A stretch of DNA of 64,000 nt from Couchioplanes caeruleus (GCF_003751945.1 NZ_RJKL01000001.1:8016501-8080500); one strand, 5' to 3'; positions 1-8,496 are shown, numbered from the stretch's first letter. Translations and numbers: made by a program. The notes: generated by a model not told the origin, from the sequence alone.

Positions 1-938
1 GCCGAGACGTCGTCGAGGGCTCGGGCGATCTCGGCCGGCAGGGTGAGCTGCTCGCTGAGCAGTGCGCCCTGGAGCTGGCCGGCGGTGCGGGCACCCAGGA
101 TGGGCGCCGCCACGCCCGGGCGGTCACGGATCCACGCCAGCGCCACCTCCAGGGGTTCGACGCCCAGGCCGGAGGCGGCCGTCACCACCGCCTCGACGAT
201 GCTGGAGCTGCGGGGCTCGAGATAGGTCCGTACGAACGGCGCCAGATGTTCCGTCGCGGCGCGGGAGTCCAGCGGGCGGCCGTTGCGGTACTTGCCGGTC
301 AGCACGCCGCGGCCCAGCGGCGACCAGGGCAGCACGCCGATGCCCAGGGCCGCCGCGGCCGGCAGGACCTCGCGTTCGATGCCGCGTTCGAGCAGCGAGT
401 ATTCGACCTGGGTGGCCACGATGGGGGTGCGGCCCGGGAAGGCCCGCTGCCAGGTGGCGACCTGCGCGGTCTGCCAGCCGGCGAGGTTCGACACGCCCAC
501 GTAGCGGACCCGGCCGGTGTGCACGGCGTGGTCCAGCGCGGCGAGGGTCTCCTCCAGTGGGGTGTGCGGGTCGTAGCCGTGCAACTGCCACAGGTCCACG
601 TAGTCGGTGCCCAGCCGGCGCAGCGACGCGTCAAGGGTGCGCAGCAGATGCCCCCGGGAGCTGTCGCGCCGCCGGTGCGGCGTGTGGCCCAGCCCGGCCT
701 TGGTGGCGATCAGCAGCTCGTCGCGGGGCGCCAGGGGGCCGAGCAACGAGCCGATGACCGCTTCGGCGTCGCCGTCGCCGTACACGTCGGCGGTGTCGAC
801 CAGCGTGCCGCCGGCGTCCAGGAAGAGCTTGAGTTGTGCGGCCGCGTCGTCGGCGTCCGTGTCGCGTCCCCAGGTCATGGTGCCGAGGGCGAGCCGGGAG
901 ACCGCCAACCCGCTTCGGCCGAGCGGTCGCTGTTGCAT
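1..938 (-). CDS. Aldo/keto reductase, 3' end cut by window
   Basis: NAD(P)H-dependent oxidoreductase of the aldo/keto reductase superfamily (TIM barrel, cytoplasmic); the substrate cannot be read from sequence. It begins MQQRPLGRSGLAV and shows the family's DTADVYGDG segment (about D51 and Y53), the catalytic Lys in IATKAGLG (about K80) and the His in LWQLHGYD (about H120). The GVSN block that lines the barrel is present as VGVSNLAGWQ. About 312 codons are visible; families of this type run near 320-330, so only the last few residues are missing beyond position 1. It is divergent from the F420-type oxidoreductase, with a 158-bp intergenic region that must carry both promoters. The start ATG at 938 is the one that keeps the conserved N-terminal strand. 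Family call is firm; substrate unknown. Confidence 0.9.
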   Translation of the reverse strand, partial: MQQRPLGRSGLAVSRLALGTMTWGRDTDADDAAAQLKLFLDAGGTLVDTADVYGDGDAEAVIGSLLGPLAPRDELLIATKAGLGHTPHRRRDSSRGHLLRTLDASLRRLGTDYVDLWQLHGYDPHTPLEETLAALDHAVHTGRVRYVGVSNLAGWQTAQVATWQRAFPGRTPIVATQVEYSLLERGIEREVLPAAAALGIGVLPWSPLGRGVLTGKYRNGRPLDSRAATEHLAPFVRTYLEPRSSSIVEAVVTAASGLGVEPLEVALAWIRDRPGVAAPILGARTAGQLQGALLSEQLTLPAEIARALDDVS

Positions 939-1096
939 GGGTGAACCTTATTCAGGCGCGGTCACCGGCGGAACGCCCGTGGCAGGTCGATGAGGCGTCG
1001 GGTACGCGACCAAGTCCGGCGAAGATCACACTGTGTGTTCGCCTAGGCTGCTTATTGCGGAGTATTGGTGCTCCGGCAGCAGGAACGGGAGGATCC

Positions 1097-2149
1097 GTGC
1101 GGCTCGGACTCAACCTCGGTTACCAGACCTCGTGGACCACACCCGCCGATCACCTGGCGATGGCCCAGGAGGCCGACCGGCTCGGTTACTCGGTGGTGTG
1201 GACGGCGGAGGCGTACGGCTCGGATTCTCCCAGCATGCTGGCGTGGATCGCCGGGCAGACCGAACGCATCGACGTCGGCGCCGCGGTCATGCAGATCCCG
1301 GCCCGCACGCCGGCGATGACCGCGATGACCGCCGCGACCATCGACACGCTCTCCGGCGGCCGGTTCCGCCTCGGCCTCGGCGTGTCCGGCCCGCAGGTCT
1401 CCGAGGGCTGGCACGGCGTACGGTTCGCCAAGCCGCTGGCCCGCACCCGCGAGTACGTCGACATCGTCAAGCTCGCCATCGCGCGCAAGCCCGTCGCGTA
1501 CGACGGGGAGCACTACCGGCTCCCGCTGCCGGACGGGGCCGGGAAGGCGCTGCGGCTGGGCTTCCACCCGCCGCGCAAGGCCGTACCCATCTATCTCGCG
1601 GCCGTGGGACCCAAGAACCTGGAGCTGGCCGGCGAGATCTCCGACGGCTGGCTGGCGGTCTTCTTCGCGCCGGACGCCGCGGAGGAGAGCCTGCAGCACA
1701 TCCGGCGCGGGCGGGAGAAGATCGGGGCCGGGCTCGACGGCTTCGACGTCTGCCCCAGCGTGCCCGTCATGATCGGCGACGACATCGCCGCGTGCGCCGA
1801 CGTGATCCGCTTCTACGCCGCGCTCTACGTCGGTGGCATGGGCAGCCGGGAGCAGAACTTCTACAACCAGCTCGCGGTGCGGATGGGCTACGCGGACGAG
1901 GCCAGGAAGGTCCAGGACCTCTACCTCGCCGGCAACCACCGCGAGGCGGCCGAGGCCGTGCCGCAGGAGTTCATCGAGCGTACGTCCCTGATCGGCCCGA
2001 AGGAGCGGGTCACGGAGCGGATCCGCGAGTTCGCCGCGGCCGGCGTGACCACGCTGTCGGTGAGCCTGTTCGTGCCCGACCGCGACAGCGGCATCGAGAA
2101 CCTGCGGGCGCTGGCCGAGGCCTACGAGGCGTCCGGCGTGGCCGGGTAG
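1097..2149 (+). CDS. LLM-class F420-dependent oxidoreductase
   Basis: Predicted flavin/F420-dependent oxidoreductase of the luciferase-like monooxygenase fold, 350 residues, usual length for the Rv3520c-type subgroup. The N-terminus VRLGLNLGYQTSW and the segments WTAEAYGSDS, AAVMQIPART and RFRLGLGVSGPQV are typical of this subgroup, which uses coenzyme F420 in actinobacteria. I chose GTG 1097 because GGGAGG lies 5-10 bases upstream and the protein then begins at the first barrel strand; the frame is open further upstream, but that part has no homology-like content. It ends two bases before the phosphatase start, so the two are probably co-transcribed. Substrate unknown. Cofactor assignment rests on family knowledge, not on a residue I can prove. 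Confidence 0.88.
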   Translation: MRLGLNLGYQTSWTTPADHLAMAQEADRLGYSVVWTAEAYGSDSPSMLAWIAGQTERIDVGAAVMQIPARTPAMTAMTAATIDTLSGGRFRLGLGVSGPQVSEGWHGVRFAKPLARTREYVDIVKLAIARKPVAYDGEHYRLPLPDGAGKALRLGFHPPRKAVPIYLAAVGPKNLELAGEISDGWLAVFFAPDAAEESLQHIRRGREKIGAGLDGFDVCPSVPVMIGDDIAACADVIRFYAALYVGGMGSREQNFYNQLAVRMGYADEARKVQDLYLAGNHREAAEAVPQEFIERTSLIGPKERVTERIREFAAAGVTTLSVSLFVPDRDSGIENLRALAEAYEASGVAG

Positions 2150-2151
2150 CC

Positions 2152-2853
2152 GTGGCCACCGTCCTGCTCCTGCGCCACGGCCGCACCACCGCGAACGCCA
2201 GCGGCGGGCTGGCCGGGCGGCTGCCGGTCGAGCTCGACGACATCGGCCGTGATCAGGCCGTACGGGTCGGCGAGCGGCTGCGCAAGCTGCCGCTCGCCGC
2301 GGTGGTGAGCAGCCCGCTGATCCGCTGCCGGCAGACCCTCGACCTGGCCCTGCCCGACGCGGCCCCGGTGGTCGACGAGGGGCTCATCGAATGCGGGTAC
2401 GGCGACTGGGAGGGCAAGCCGCTCAAGGAACTGGCTAAGGAGTCGCTCTGGCCGGTGGTCCAGCAGCATCCGAGTGCCGTGGTGTTCCCCGGCGGGGAGG
2501 CGATGGCGGCCATGTCGGCGCGCGCGGTGGCCACGATCCGGCGCTGGGACGCCGAGGTGACCGCCGAGCACGGTCCCGAGGCACTCTGGCTCGCCTGCAG
2601 CCACGGCGACGTGATCAAGGCGATCGTCGCCGACGCGATGGGGCTGCACCTCGACGAGTTCCAGCGCATCGTGGCCGACCCGGCGTCGTTGAGCGTGATC
2701 CGTTACACGCCCACCCGGCCCTTCCTGGTCCGGCTCAACGACACCGCCGACCTGGCCGGTCTGGTGCCTCCGCCGCGGACGGCCGGGCAGGCCGTGGAAC
2801 CGGCCGCGCAGTCCGACGCCGCCGTGGGCGGCGGCGCCGGAGCGGGTGTCTGA
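2152..2853 (+). CDS. Histidine phosphatase superfamily protein (MSMEG_4193 type)
   Basis: Phosphoglycerate-mutase-like phosphatase, 233 residues. The phospho-acceptor motif LLLRHGRT is at residues 5-12 (RHG with His9), followed by SSPLIRCRQT and a second catalytic His in CSHGDVIKAI. The family is recognised in actinobacteria as a putative phosphomutase located beside DUF3090, the SCO1664-family protein and mshC, which is exactly the order here. GTG 2152 starts two bases after the upstream stop, suggesting translational coupling. The C-terminus after about residue 200 is Ala/Gly/Pro-rich and probably disordered. Substrate is not known. The repeated company of mshC suggests, but does not show, a role linked to mycothiol or a shared regulatory unit. 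Confidence 0.88.
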   Translation: MATVLLLRHGRTTANASGGLAGRLPVELDDIGRDQAVRVGERLRKLPLAAVVSSPLIRCRQTLDLALPDAAPVVDEGLIECGYGDWEGKPLKELAKESLWPVVQQHPSAVVFPGGEAMAAMSARAVATIRRWDAEVTAEHGPEALWLACSHGDVIKAIVADAMGLHLDEFQRIVADPASLSVIRYTPTRPFLVRLNDTADLAGLVPPPRTAGQAVEPAAQSDAAVGGGAGAGV

Positions 2854-2960
2854 ACACCCCGTGTGACCCATGTGTCGGCAGCGTGTCACCGCTGCCGACA
2901 CTCACGTTGCGCCCTCGGCGAACCGGCCCGGTGCGCTGCGCGCTCGCGTACGCGGGCGGA

Positions 2961-2966
2961 TAGGGT
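2961..2966 (+). promoter_or_regulatory. -10-like box (TAGGGT), 7 nt before the DUF3090 ATG
   Basis: TAGGGT ends 7 bases before the ATG at 2974, the distance expected if transcription begins at or next to the start codon. It is one of nine such boxes in this window. Confidence 0.45.
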
Positions 2967-2973
2967 CGTTGTC

Positions 2974-3567
2974 ATGACCCACCAGGTGCATGCCTTCGAG
3001 CCGCCTGAGCGGTTCGTCGCCGGGACGGTGGGCGAGCCGGGCGACCGGACATTCTTCCTCCAGGCCCGCGGCGGCGGGCGGGTGGTCAGCGTGGCGCTGG
3101 AGAAGGTCCAGGTGTCGCTGCTCGCCGAGAAGCTCGAGGAGTTGCTCACCGAGGCCAGCCGGCGCTTCGGCGTCGAGCTGCCCGAGACGTCGCCGCTGTC
3201 GGCCAACGACAACGAGCCGCTCGACACCCCGGTCGACGAGGAGTTCCGCGTCGGCACGCTGGGGCTCGCCTTCGACGTCGACACCACGACGGTCGTCATC
3301 GAGGCGATCGAGGCCGGCGAGGGCGACGCGGAGGCCGATCTCGGCGGCGACGAGGACGACGAGGAACCGCTCGACGACGACGAGGACGACGAGCCGGACG
3401 ACGACCTCGACCGCTTGCGCGTACGCCTCACCCCCGAGGCGACCCGCGCGTTCATCGACCGCGCCCGGCGGGTCGTCGCGGCCGGCCGGCCGCCGTGCCC
3501 GCTCTGCGGCCAGCCGCTCGACCCGGCGGGCCACCTCTGTCCCCGGCACAACGGCTATCACCGGTGA
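2974..3567 (+). CDS. DUF3090 family protein
   Basis: Conserved actinobacterial protein of unknown function, 197 residues. It begins MTHQVHAFEPPERFVAGTVG, which is the family signature, and ends with a compact Cys/His module: CPLCGQPLD, then C and H residues to the end, suggestive of a small zinc site. Between about residues 113 and 148 is a very acidic stretch of Asp/Glu. The stop overlaps the GTG of the next gene (GTGA), so the two are translationally coupled. DUF3090 and the SCO1664-family protein form a conserved pair next to mshC in many actinobacteria. A TAGGGT box 7 bases before the ATG may give a leaderless transcript independent of the phosphatase gene. Confidence 0.85.
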   Translation: MTHQVHAFEPPERFVAGTVGEPGDRTFFLQARGGGRVVSVALEKVQVSLLAEKLEELLTEASRRFGVELPETSPLSANDNEPLDTPVDEEFRVGTLGLAFDVDTTTVVIEAIEAGEGDAEADLGGDEDDEEPLDDDEDDEPDDDLDRLRVRLTPEATRAFIDRARRVVAAGRPPCPLCGQPLDPAGHLCPRHNGYHR

Positions 3568-4379
3568 CGACGGAGTCCGCTTCCGTGCTCGCCGAGGAGG
3601 ACGCCCTCGAGCTGCTCACCCGGGGGACCCTGGAGCTCGAGGGCCGGTTGGTCGACGCCTCCAACACCACGCTGCGCGCCGAGATCACCCTCGACGGCCT
3701 CAGCCGCCGCTGCGTCTACAAGCCGGTGCAGGGCGAACGCCCGCTGTGGGACTTCCCGGACGGCACCCTCGCCGGCCGTGAGGTGGCGGCGTTCCTGGTC
3801 TCCCAGGCCACGGGCTGGGCTCTGGTGCCGCCCACGATCCTGCGCGACGGGCCGCTCGGGCCGGGCGCCTGCCAGCTCTGGATCGACGAGCCGGCCGACG
3901 CCGAGGCGCTGATCGGCTTCGTTCCGGCGTACGACGTGCCGCAGGGCTGGTTCCCGGTCGCCGCGGCCCGCGACTCCGACGGCGACGCGTACGCGCTGGC
4001 CCACGCCGACGACCCCCGGCTGGCCCGCCTGGCCCTGCTCGACGCGGTCATCAACAACGCCGACCGCAAGGGCGGTCACGTGCTGTACGCCGCCGGCGGC
4101 GGCGTCCACGGCGTCGACCACGGGGTCTCCTTCCACGTGGAGAACAAGCTGCGCACGGTGCTCTGGGGCTGGACCGGCAAGCCGATCCCCGAGGAGTCGC
4201 TCGACGTGCTGCGCCGGCTCGGGGAGCGGCTCGACGCGGGGCTGGGGGAGCGGCTCGAGGAGCACCTGACGGTGTCGGAGGTGCAGCACGCGCGGCTGAG
4301 GGTGCGCAGGCTGGTACGGGCGGCACGGTTCCCCGAGCCGCCGCAGGACTGGCCGGCCGTGCCGTGGCCACCGATCTGA
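3564..4379 (+). CDS. SCO1664 family protein (PI3K/HipA-like kinase fold)
   Basis: Conserved actinobacterial protein, 271 residues, with a phosphatidylinositol-3/4-kinase-like or HipA-like fold. Supporting motifs are a nucleotide-contacting Lys in RCVYKPVQGERP, the catalytic-loop-like INNADRKGGH (N and D residues) and the metal-binding-like GVDHGVSFH. These suggest ATP binding and possible protein kinase activity, but no substrate is known. GTG 3564 overlaps the DUF3090 stop by four bases. It is followed after 63 bases by mshC with its own candidate promoter. The link of this gene with DUF3090, the histidine phosphatase and mshC is long-standing in actinobacteria; a kinase and a phosphatase in one cluster hint at a regulatory pair, which is inference. 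Confidence 0.82.
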   Translation: MTTESASVLAEEDALELLTRGTLELEGRLVDASNTTLRAEITLDGLSRRCVYKPVQGERPLWDFPDGTLAGREVAAFLVSQATGWALVPPTILRDGPLGPGACQLWIDEPADAEALIGFVPAYDVPQGWFPVAAARDSDGDAYALAHADDPRLARLALLDAVINNADRKGGHVLYAAGGGVHGVDHGVSFHVENKLRTVLWGWTGKPIPEESLDVLRRLGERLDAGLGERLEEHLTVSEVQHARLRVRRLVRAARFPEPPQDWPAVPWPPI

Positions 4380-4429
4380 GCGCTCTGAGTCTTTACTCAC
4401 GCCCGTGCGGAAGTGTCGGAGGGGCTCGA

Positions 4430-4435
4430 TAGGCT
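4430..4435 (+). promoter_or_regulatory. -10-like box (TAGGCT), 7 nt before mshC ATG
   Basis: TAGGCT ends 7 bases before the mshC ATG, with no Shine-Dalgarno sequence between. This fits an actinobacterial -10 element feeding a leaderless mRNA. Confidence 0.5.
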
Positions 4436-4442
4436 TTTGACC

Positions 4443-5681
4443 ATGGACGCTTGGACCGGGCACGACGTGCCGACCCTGCCGGGAGAAGCAACTCCGCCGG
4501 CCCTGTTCGACTCGGCCCGCCGCAGGATCGCCCCGACCATGCCGGGTCGCACCGCGACGATGTACGTCTGCGGGATCACCCCCTACGACGCGACCCATCT
4601 CGGCCACGCCGCCACGATGATCACGTTCGACCTGGTCCAGCGCGCCTGGCGCGACGCCGGCCTCGACGTGCGCTACGTCCAGAACGTCACCGACATCGAC
4701 GACCCGCTGCTCGAGCGCGCCACCCGCGACGGCGAGGACTGGATCGTGCTGGCGATGCGCGAGACCGCCCTGTTCCGCGAGGACATGGAGGCGCTGCGGA
4801 TCATCCCGCCCGCGCACTACGTCGGCGCGGTGGAGTCCATCCCGGCGATCGCCGCGCACGTGCGTGAGCTGGTCGCCGACGGCGCGGCGTACACGCTCGA
4901 CGACGGCACCGGCGACGTCTACTTCTCCGTCGCGACGGCGCCCTCCTTCGGCTACGAGTCCCATCTGTCGCGCGACGAGATGCTCAAGCTGTCCGCGGAA
5001 CGCGGCGGCGACCCGGAGCGTCCCGGCAAGCGCGACCCCCTCGACCCGCTGCTGTGGCGCGGCGCCCGCGACGGCGAGCCGGCCTGGGACGGCGGCGACC
5101 TCGGCCCGGGCCGTCCGGGCTGGCACATCGAGTGCGCGACCATCGCCCTCGGCCTGCTCGGCACCACCATCGACGTCCAGGGCGGCGGCAACGACCTGCT
5201 CTACCCCCACCACGAGTGCTCCGCGGCCCACGCCGAGCGCCTCACCGGCGCGGCGCCGTTCGCCGCCCACTACGTCCACGCCGGCATGATCGGCCTCGAC
5301 GGCGAGAAGATGTCCAAGTCCAAGGGCAACCTCGTCTTCGTGTCCCGCCTCCGCGGCGACGGCGTCGACCCGATGGCCATCCGCCTCGGCCTGATGACGG
5401 ACCACTACCGCGCCGACCGCCAGTGGACCGACGACGTCCTCAAGACGGGGCAGCTTCGTCTGGCGCGCTGGCGCGAGGCGGCGTCCGCGCCGTCCGGCCC
5501 GTCCGGTGAGGGCCTGCTGGCGTCGGTCCGCGAGGCACTGCACCAGGATCTCGACACGCCGGCGGCGCTCGCGCTGGTCGACGCCTGGGCGGAGGCGGCG
5601 CTGTCCGGAGCCGGCGACGATCCGGCCGCACCGGCCCTCGTGGCCAGGACGGTCGACGCGCTCCTCGGCGTCCGCCTGTAA
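4443..5681 (+). CDS. mshC: Cysteine:glucosaminyl-inositol ligase MshC (mycothiol synthesis)
   Basis: ATP-dependent ligase joining cysteine to GlcN-inositol, the third step of mycothiol synthesis; a paralogue of cysteinyl-tRNA synthetase. It has 412 residues, the normal length for MshC. The HIGH-type motif appears in [16 protein letters not shown], the metal-binding Cys in YVCGITPYD (Cys replaces Met/Ile of other class I enzymes), and KMSKSKGN is the second ATP motif. Zinc ligands are consistent with [11 protein letters not shown] and [10 protein letters not shown]. The absence of a tRNA anticodon-binding extension separates it from CysS. ATG 4443 keeps the conserved N-terminus. It follows DUF3090 and the SCO1664-family gene in the standard order. 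Function assignment is strong. Confidence 0.95.
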   Translation: MDAWTGHDVPTLPGEATPPALFDSARRRIAPTMPGRTATMYVCGITPYDATHLGHAATMITFDLVQRAWRDAGLDVRYVQNVTDIDDPLLERATRDGEDWIVLAMRETALFREDMEALRIIPPAHYVGAVESIPAIAAHVRELVADGAAYTLDDGTGDVYFSVATAPSFGYESHLSRDEMLKLSAERGGDPERPGKRDPLDPLLWRGARDGEPAWDGGDLGPGRPGWHIECATIALGLLGTTIDVQGGGNDLLYPHHECSAAHAERLTGAAPFAAHYVHAGMIGLDGEKMSKSKGNLVFVSRLRGDGVDPMAIRLGLMTDHYRADRQWTDDVLKTGQLRLARWREAASAPSGPSGEGLLASVREALHQDLDTPAALALVDAWAEAALSGAGDDPAAPALVARTVDALLGVRL

Positions 5682-5862
5682 CGGCCCGCCGGGCCGCGCT
5701 CACAGCACCCTCTCCATCACCAGGGTGGGGCGGCCCTCGGCCCGATCCGGGTGCTTCGGGGCTGCGTCTTTCGCGGTGGGCGGCGTGGGGCTGCGCTGGT
5801 GCGGCTCGTCCGATGTGGTCCGGCCCGGCGTCGTGGCCTCGGGCGCGGTGCGTCGGCCGCCG

Positions 5863-6654
5863 TCACGCGAGGCTAAGGCCGGGATCCGGGTCCGGCTCGG
5901 GGACGGGCGCCGGGATCCGGTACTCCTCGGTCAGCGTCGTCATCGGACCGGGCCACGTCGCCTGCGCCACCTCGATCGGCTTGCGCGTCTCGTCGAAGGC
6001 GACGTGCACGAGGTGCAGCACCGGCGTGTCCGGCCGGATCTGCAGGATCTCCGCCTCTTCCCGGCTCGGCTGGCGGGCGCTGATCGTGTCCGTCGCCGAG
6101 GCGTACCGGCGGCCGATCGCCTTCTCCGCCTCCTGGTAGAGCGGGCGGCCGAAGGCCTCCGCGCGTTCCAGGGAGGTGCCGGTCGTGTCGGTCACCCGGA
6201 ACCAGGAGGCGCCGACCTCGACGGTCGCGTCGTCGGCGCGCACGACGTGGCGCCGCACCAACATCTCGGTGCCGTCGCGGACGCCGAACGCGTCGGCGAC
6301 CTCCGGCGGTGCGGCCTCGCGGCCGACGCGGGTGAGCTGCTGGCGGTACCGCGCGGCGAGGTCGGCATGGTAACCGCGGTGCGCGCCGTAGCGGCCGCGG
6401 GAGAGGCGGTTGAGACGGCGTCGGGTGCCGCGGACGTACGTGCCGGAGCCCGGCTTGGTGATCAGGATGCCCTCGACCCGCAACTGGTCGACCGTCCGTT
6501 GCACCGTCTGCTTGGCCACGCCGAACATCTCGGCCATGGCCGGGATCGACGGCAGCCGTTCGCCGGGCTGCCAGTCGCCGCGCCGGATGCGCTCTTTGAG
6601 CTGGGCGGCGATCTGCCGATGCGGGAACTCGGCGGCGCCGGGATTGATCGTCAT
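5863..6654 (-). CDS. GntR/HutC-family transcriptional regulator
   Basis: DNA-binding regulator, 263 residues: winged helix-turn-helix at about residues 10-78 (QIAAQLKERIRRGDWQPGE, then GVAKQTVQRTVDQLRVEG) and a UTRA ligand-binding domain from about residue 95 to 250, as in HutC-type GntR proteins. ATG 6654 was chosen because GGAGGT lies just upstream and the residues before it look like non-coding sequence. The ligand is unknown; UTRA domains bind small sugars, amino acids or their phosphates. No clear target operon is adjacent: mshC ends convergently on one side and a small membrane protein lies on the other. A twin CCTAGG site in its own leader could be an autoregulatory operator. The C-terminus is Pro/Asp-rich. 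Confidence 0.85.
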   Translation of the reverse strand: MTINPGAAEFPHRQIAAQLKERIRRGDWQPGERLPSIPAMAEMFGVAKQTVQRTVDQLRVEGILITKPGSGTYVRGTRRRLNRLSRGRYGAHRGYHADLAARYRQQLTRVGREAAPPEVADAFGVRDGTEMLVRRHVVRADDATVEVGASWFRVTDTTGTSLERAEAFGRPLYQEAEKAIGRRYASATDTISARQPSREEAEILQIRPDTPVLHLVHVAFDETRKPIEVAQATWPGPMTTLTEEYRIPAPVPEPDPDPGLSLA

Positions 6655-6670
6655 GCTCCGACCTCCAGAC

Positions 6671-6684
6671 CCTAGGTTCCTAGG
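6671..6684 (-). promoter_or_regulatory. Twin CCTAGG site upstream of the GntR gene
   Basis: Two CCTAGG hexamers separated by two bases lie 17-30 bases before the GntR start codon, close to its ribosome-binding site. Each half is itself a palindrome. GntR proteins often repress themselves from such positions, so this is a candidate operator. Confidence 0.4.
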
Positions 6685-6740
6685 ATGCCCTACCAGGTGT
6701 GCGCCGCCCCGCATCGACACGCCGGGAAATCGACACGCCG

Positions 6741-6873
6741 GAACTTGACGGCCCGCCGGGGCGCCCTGGAGACGTCGCCCCGGAACTTGACGCCCCGAGC
6801 GGAACTTCACGAGCTGCCCGGAAGTTGACGGCCTGCCCGGGGACTCTGGAGACGTCGCCTGGGATCTGACGGC
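6741..6873. repeat. Imperfect 80-bp tandem duplication in the intergenic region
   Basis: The 318-base region between the GntR gene and the membrane-protein gene contains two related blocks, starting at 6741 and 6821. Both share GAA(C/G)TTGACGGCC, then CTGGAGACGTCGCC, with about 80-base spacing. A further partial copy of GGAACTT lies at 6801. I see no ORF with protein-like content here; the function is unknown. Confidence 0.6.
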
Positions 6874-6958
6874 CGCGCCGTGTGACCGCCTTCGGCGCCG
6901 AGCCGGGATCGCTTCCGCCGAGCGGCACCTGCCGGTCGGCGGGCTTCCGGGTGACCAC

Positions 6959-6964
6959 TAGGCT
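6959..6964 (+). promoter_or_regulatory. -10-like box (TAGGCT), 8 nt before the ATG at 6973
   Basis: TAGGCT is followed by eight bases and then ATG, with no ribosome-binding site. Probable leaderless promoter of the small membrane protein. Confidence 0.45.
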
Positions 6965-6972
6965 GTCTCGCC

Positions 6973-7326
6973 ATGGAGGCTCTGCGGTTGGTCCTGCGCT
7001 ATGCGCATCTCATCGGCTTCGCGCTGCTGCTCGGCGGTGCGATCGTCCAGTTCGTCTCGGGCAAGCTGCGGATCAACCCGGCCATGCTGTGGGGCGCGGT
7101 CATCCAGGTGCTGACCGGCCTCGCCCTGTCCGCACCGCTGCGGGGTGGCGGCGACGCGGAGCCCAGCCCGGTCAAGCTCGCCGTGAAGCTGGTCATCGCG
7201 ATCATGATCTTTGTGATGGTGTTCGTCCCGTGGCGGCGCAAGCGGGAGGACGTCAACCGGGGGCACTTCCTCGGCATCATCGGCATGACCCTGATCAACG
7301 CCGCCGTCGCGACCTTCTGGCACTAG
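6973..7326 (+). CDS. Small integral membrane protein, function unknown
   Basis: Protein of 117 residues with three or four hydrophobic segments: about residues 7-27 (LRYAHLIGFALLLGGAI), 38-53, 66-85 (KLAVKLVIAIMIFVMVFVP) and 98-115. Short basic loops such as PWRRKRED suggest an inside-facing loop after the third helix. I do not recognise a named family; the helix pattern resembles small DUF-type membrane proteins of actinobacteria. The start ATG is preceded by a TAGGCT box at leaderless distance. The stop codon lies in the first unit of a 15-bp tandem repeat, and a strong inverted repeat follows before the convergent PAC2 gene. Confidence 0.7.
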   Translation: MEALRLVLRYAHLIGFALLLGGAIVQFVSGKLRINPAMLWGAVIQVLTGLALSAPLRGGGDAEPSPVKLAVKLVIAIMIFVMVFVPWRRKREDVNRGHFLGIIGMTLINAAVATFWH

Positions 7327-7363
7327 TCCGGCTGGCACCGGTCCGGCTGGCACTAGTCCGGAC
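7319..7363. repeat. 15-bp tandem array (3 units) spanning a stop codon
   Basis: Three 15-base units of GGCAC(T/C)(A/G)GTCCGG(C/A)(T/C) run from the last His codon of the membrane-protein gene into the spacer. The TAG stop is in unit 1 and is repeated in unit 3. Confidence 0.85.
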
Positions 7364-7369
7364 CATTCC

Positions 7370-7401
7370 CCACGGCCCCGCGAAGAGTCGCGGGACCGTG
7401 G
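7370..7401. terminator. Hairpin between convergent genes
   Basis: Arms of 14 bases (7370-7383 and 7388-7401) pair with one mismatch around a four-base AGAG loop. It lies between the membrane-protein gene and the PAC2 gene, which converge, so it can serve both. No T-tract is seen, as is common in high-GC actinobacteria. Confidence 0.7.
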
Positions 7402-7408
7402 CGGCCTC

Positions 7409-8278
7409 CTACCAGGATCCGGCGGTCGGTCCGGCCGAGCCGCCGCGCCGGCGCAGGTACTTCTCGAACTCGCTGGCGATCTCGTCGCCGGTCAGCGGCT
7501 TGATGCCCTCGTCGCCGACGCGTTCCTCGAGCTCGCGGACGTACTCGCCGAGTTCGGCGTCCTGCTCCGCGGCGGCCCGGACGCGCTTCTCCCACTCGTC
7601 GGCCTCCTCGGCGAGGTCCGCGAGCGGCACCGGCAGGTCGAGCACGTCCTCGAGGCGGCTGAGCAGCGCGAGCGTCGCCTTCGGGCAGGGCGGGTTGTTG
7701 GCGTAGTGGGGGACGTGCACCCAGAAGGACAGAGCGTCGAGCTGGGCGCGCCCGGCGGCCTCCTGGAGGACGCCGACGATGCCGGTGGGGCCGTCGTAGC
7801 GGGTCGGCACGACCTTGTACTTCTCGGCGACCGCCTTCTCCGTCGCGGTGCCGCTGATCGGCAGGGGCCGCGTGTACGGCACGTCCGCCAGCAACGCGCC
7901 CAGCAGCACGACCCGGTCGACCTCCAGGCTGTGGCAGACTTCGAGGATCTGCTCGCAGAAGGTGCGCCATTTCATGCTCGGCTCGATGCCCCGGATGAGC
8001 ACCACGTCACGCTCGGTGCCGGGCGGGCTGGCCACGCTGAACCGGGTGGTGGGCCATTCGATCTTGCGGGTCTCACCCTCCGCCATGGTGATGTTGGGGC
8101 GGCTGACCTGGAAGTCGTAGAACTCCTCCGGGTCGATGGTGGTGATCTCGCGGGCCTGCCACACCTGCTCGAGGTGCTCCACCGCGGCCGTCGACGCGTC
8201 GGCGGCGTCGTTCCACCCCTCGAAAGCGGCGATCGCCACGGGGGAGCGCAGCAAGGGGAGGCCGTCGAACTCTGTCAC
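7409..8278 (-). CDS. PAC2 family protein
   Basis: Protein of 289 residues in the PAC2 (proteasome assembly chaperone 2-like) family. It begins VTEFDGLPLLRSPVAIAAFEGWNDAAD; the phrase AFEGWNDA is the family's N-terminal signature. Further family blocks are RPNITMAEGETRKIEWP, VVLLGALLADVPYTRPLPI and HVPHYANNPPCPKATLALL. GTG 8278 is preceded by AAAGG. Actinobacteria carry one or more PAC2 proteins, some encoded near mshC and the Pup-proteasome genes as here, but no role in proteasome assembly has been established for them as far as I know. The last ~90 residues are Glu/Arg-rich and probably helical. It lies downstream of the HPRT-like gene on the same strand with a 218-base gap. Confidence 0.85.
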   Translation of the reverse strand: MTEFDGLPLLRSPVAIAAFEGWNDAADASTAAVEHLEQVWQAREITTIDPEEFYDFQVSRPNITMAEGETRKIEWPTTRFSVASPPGTERDVVLIRGIEPSMKWRTFCEQILEVCHSLEVDRVVLLGALLADVPYTRPLPISGTATEKAVAEKYKVVPTRYDGPTGIVGVLQEAAGRAQLDALSFWVHVPHYANNPPCPKATLALLSRLEDVLDLPVPLADLAEEADEWEKRVRAAAEQDAELGEYVRELEERVGDEGIKPLTGDEIASEFEKYLRRRGGSAGPTAGSW

Positions 8279-8400
8279 GATGCCAACCTTTCGTACCTCA
8301 GTACCCAGAGCCTACGTGCCGTCACAGAATCCCACTCGGCGGCCGCGCCGTGCCGCCGCGGCAGGGCGGGCGGCGGGACAGAAGCGGCGTGGCGGGGCGG

Positions 8401-8461
8401 GGCGGTCCGGCGGGCGGCGCTGCGGGGCGTGAGGCGGTCCGGCGGGCGGCGCTGCGGGGCG
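8401..8461. repeat. 29-bp direct repeat, two copies
   Basis: An identical 29-base GC-rich block occurs at 8401-8429 and 8433-8461, separated by three bases, in the gap between the PAC2 and HPRT-like genes. No gene is seen in this 218-base gap. Confidence 0.85.
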
Positions 8462-8496
8462 GACGGGCAGCCGGCCCTCGGTCGACGGGAGCGGCC

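Noticed and set aside
3558..5543. Long open frame on the minus strand opposite the SCO1664-family gene and mshC
   Set aside because: Its translation is Arg/Gly/Val/Ala-rich without motifs, and the plus strand encodes two firm families. It is a product of high GC.
8401..8461. A stop-codon-anchored array for the HPRT-like gene
   Set aside because: The 29-bp repeat starts 36 bases away from the stop and does not contain it, so it was not counted in that pattern.
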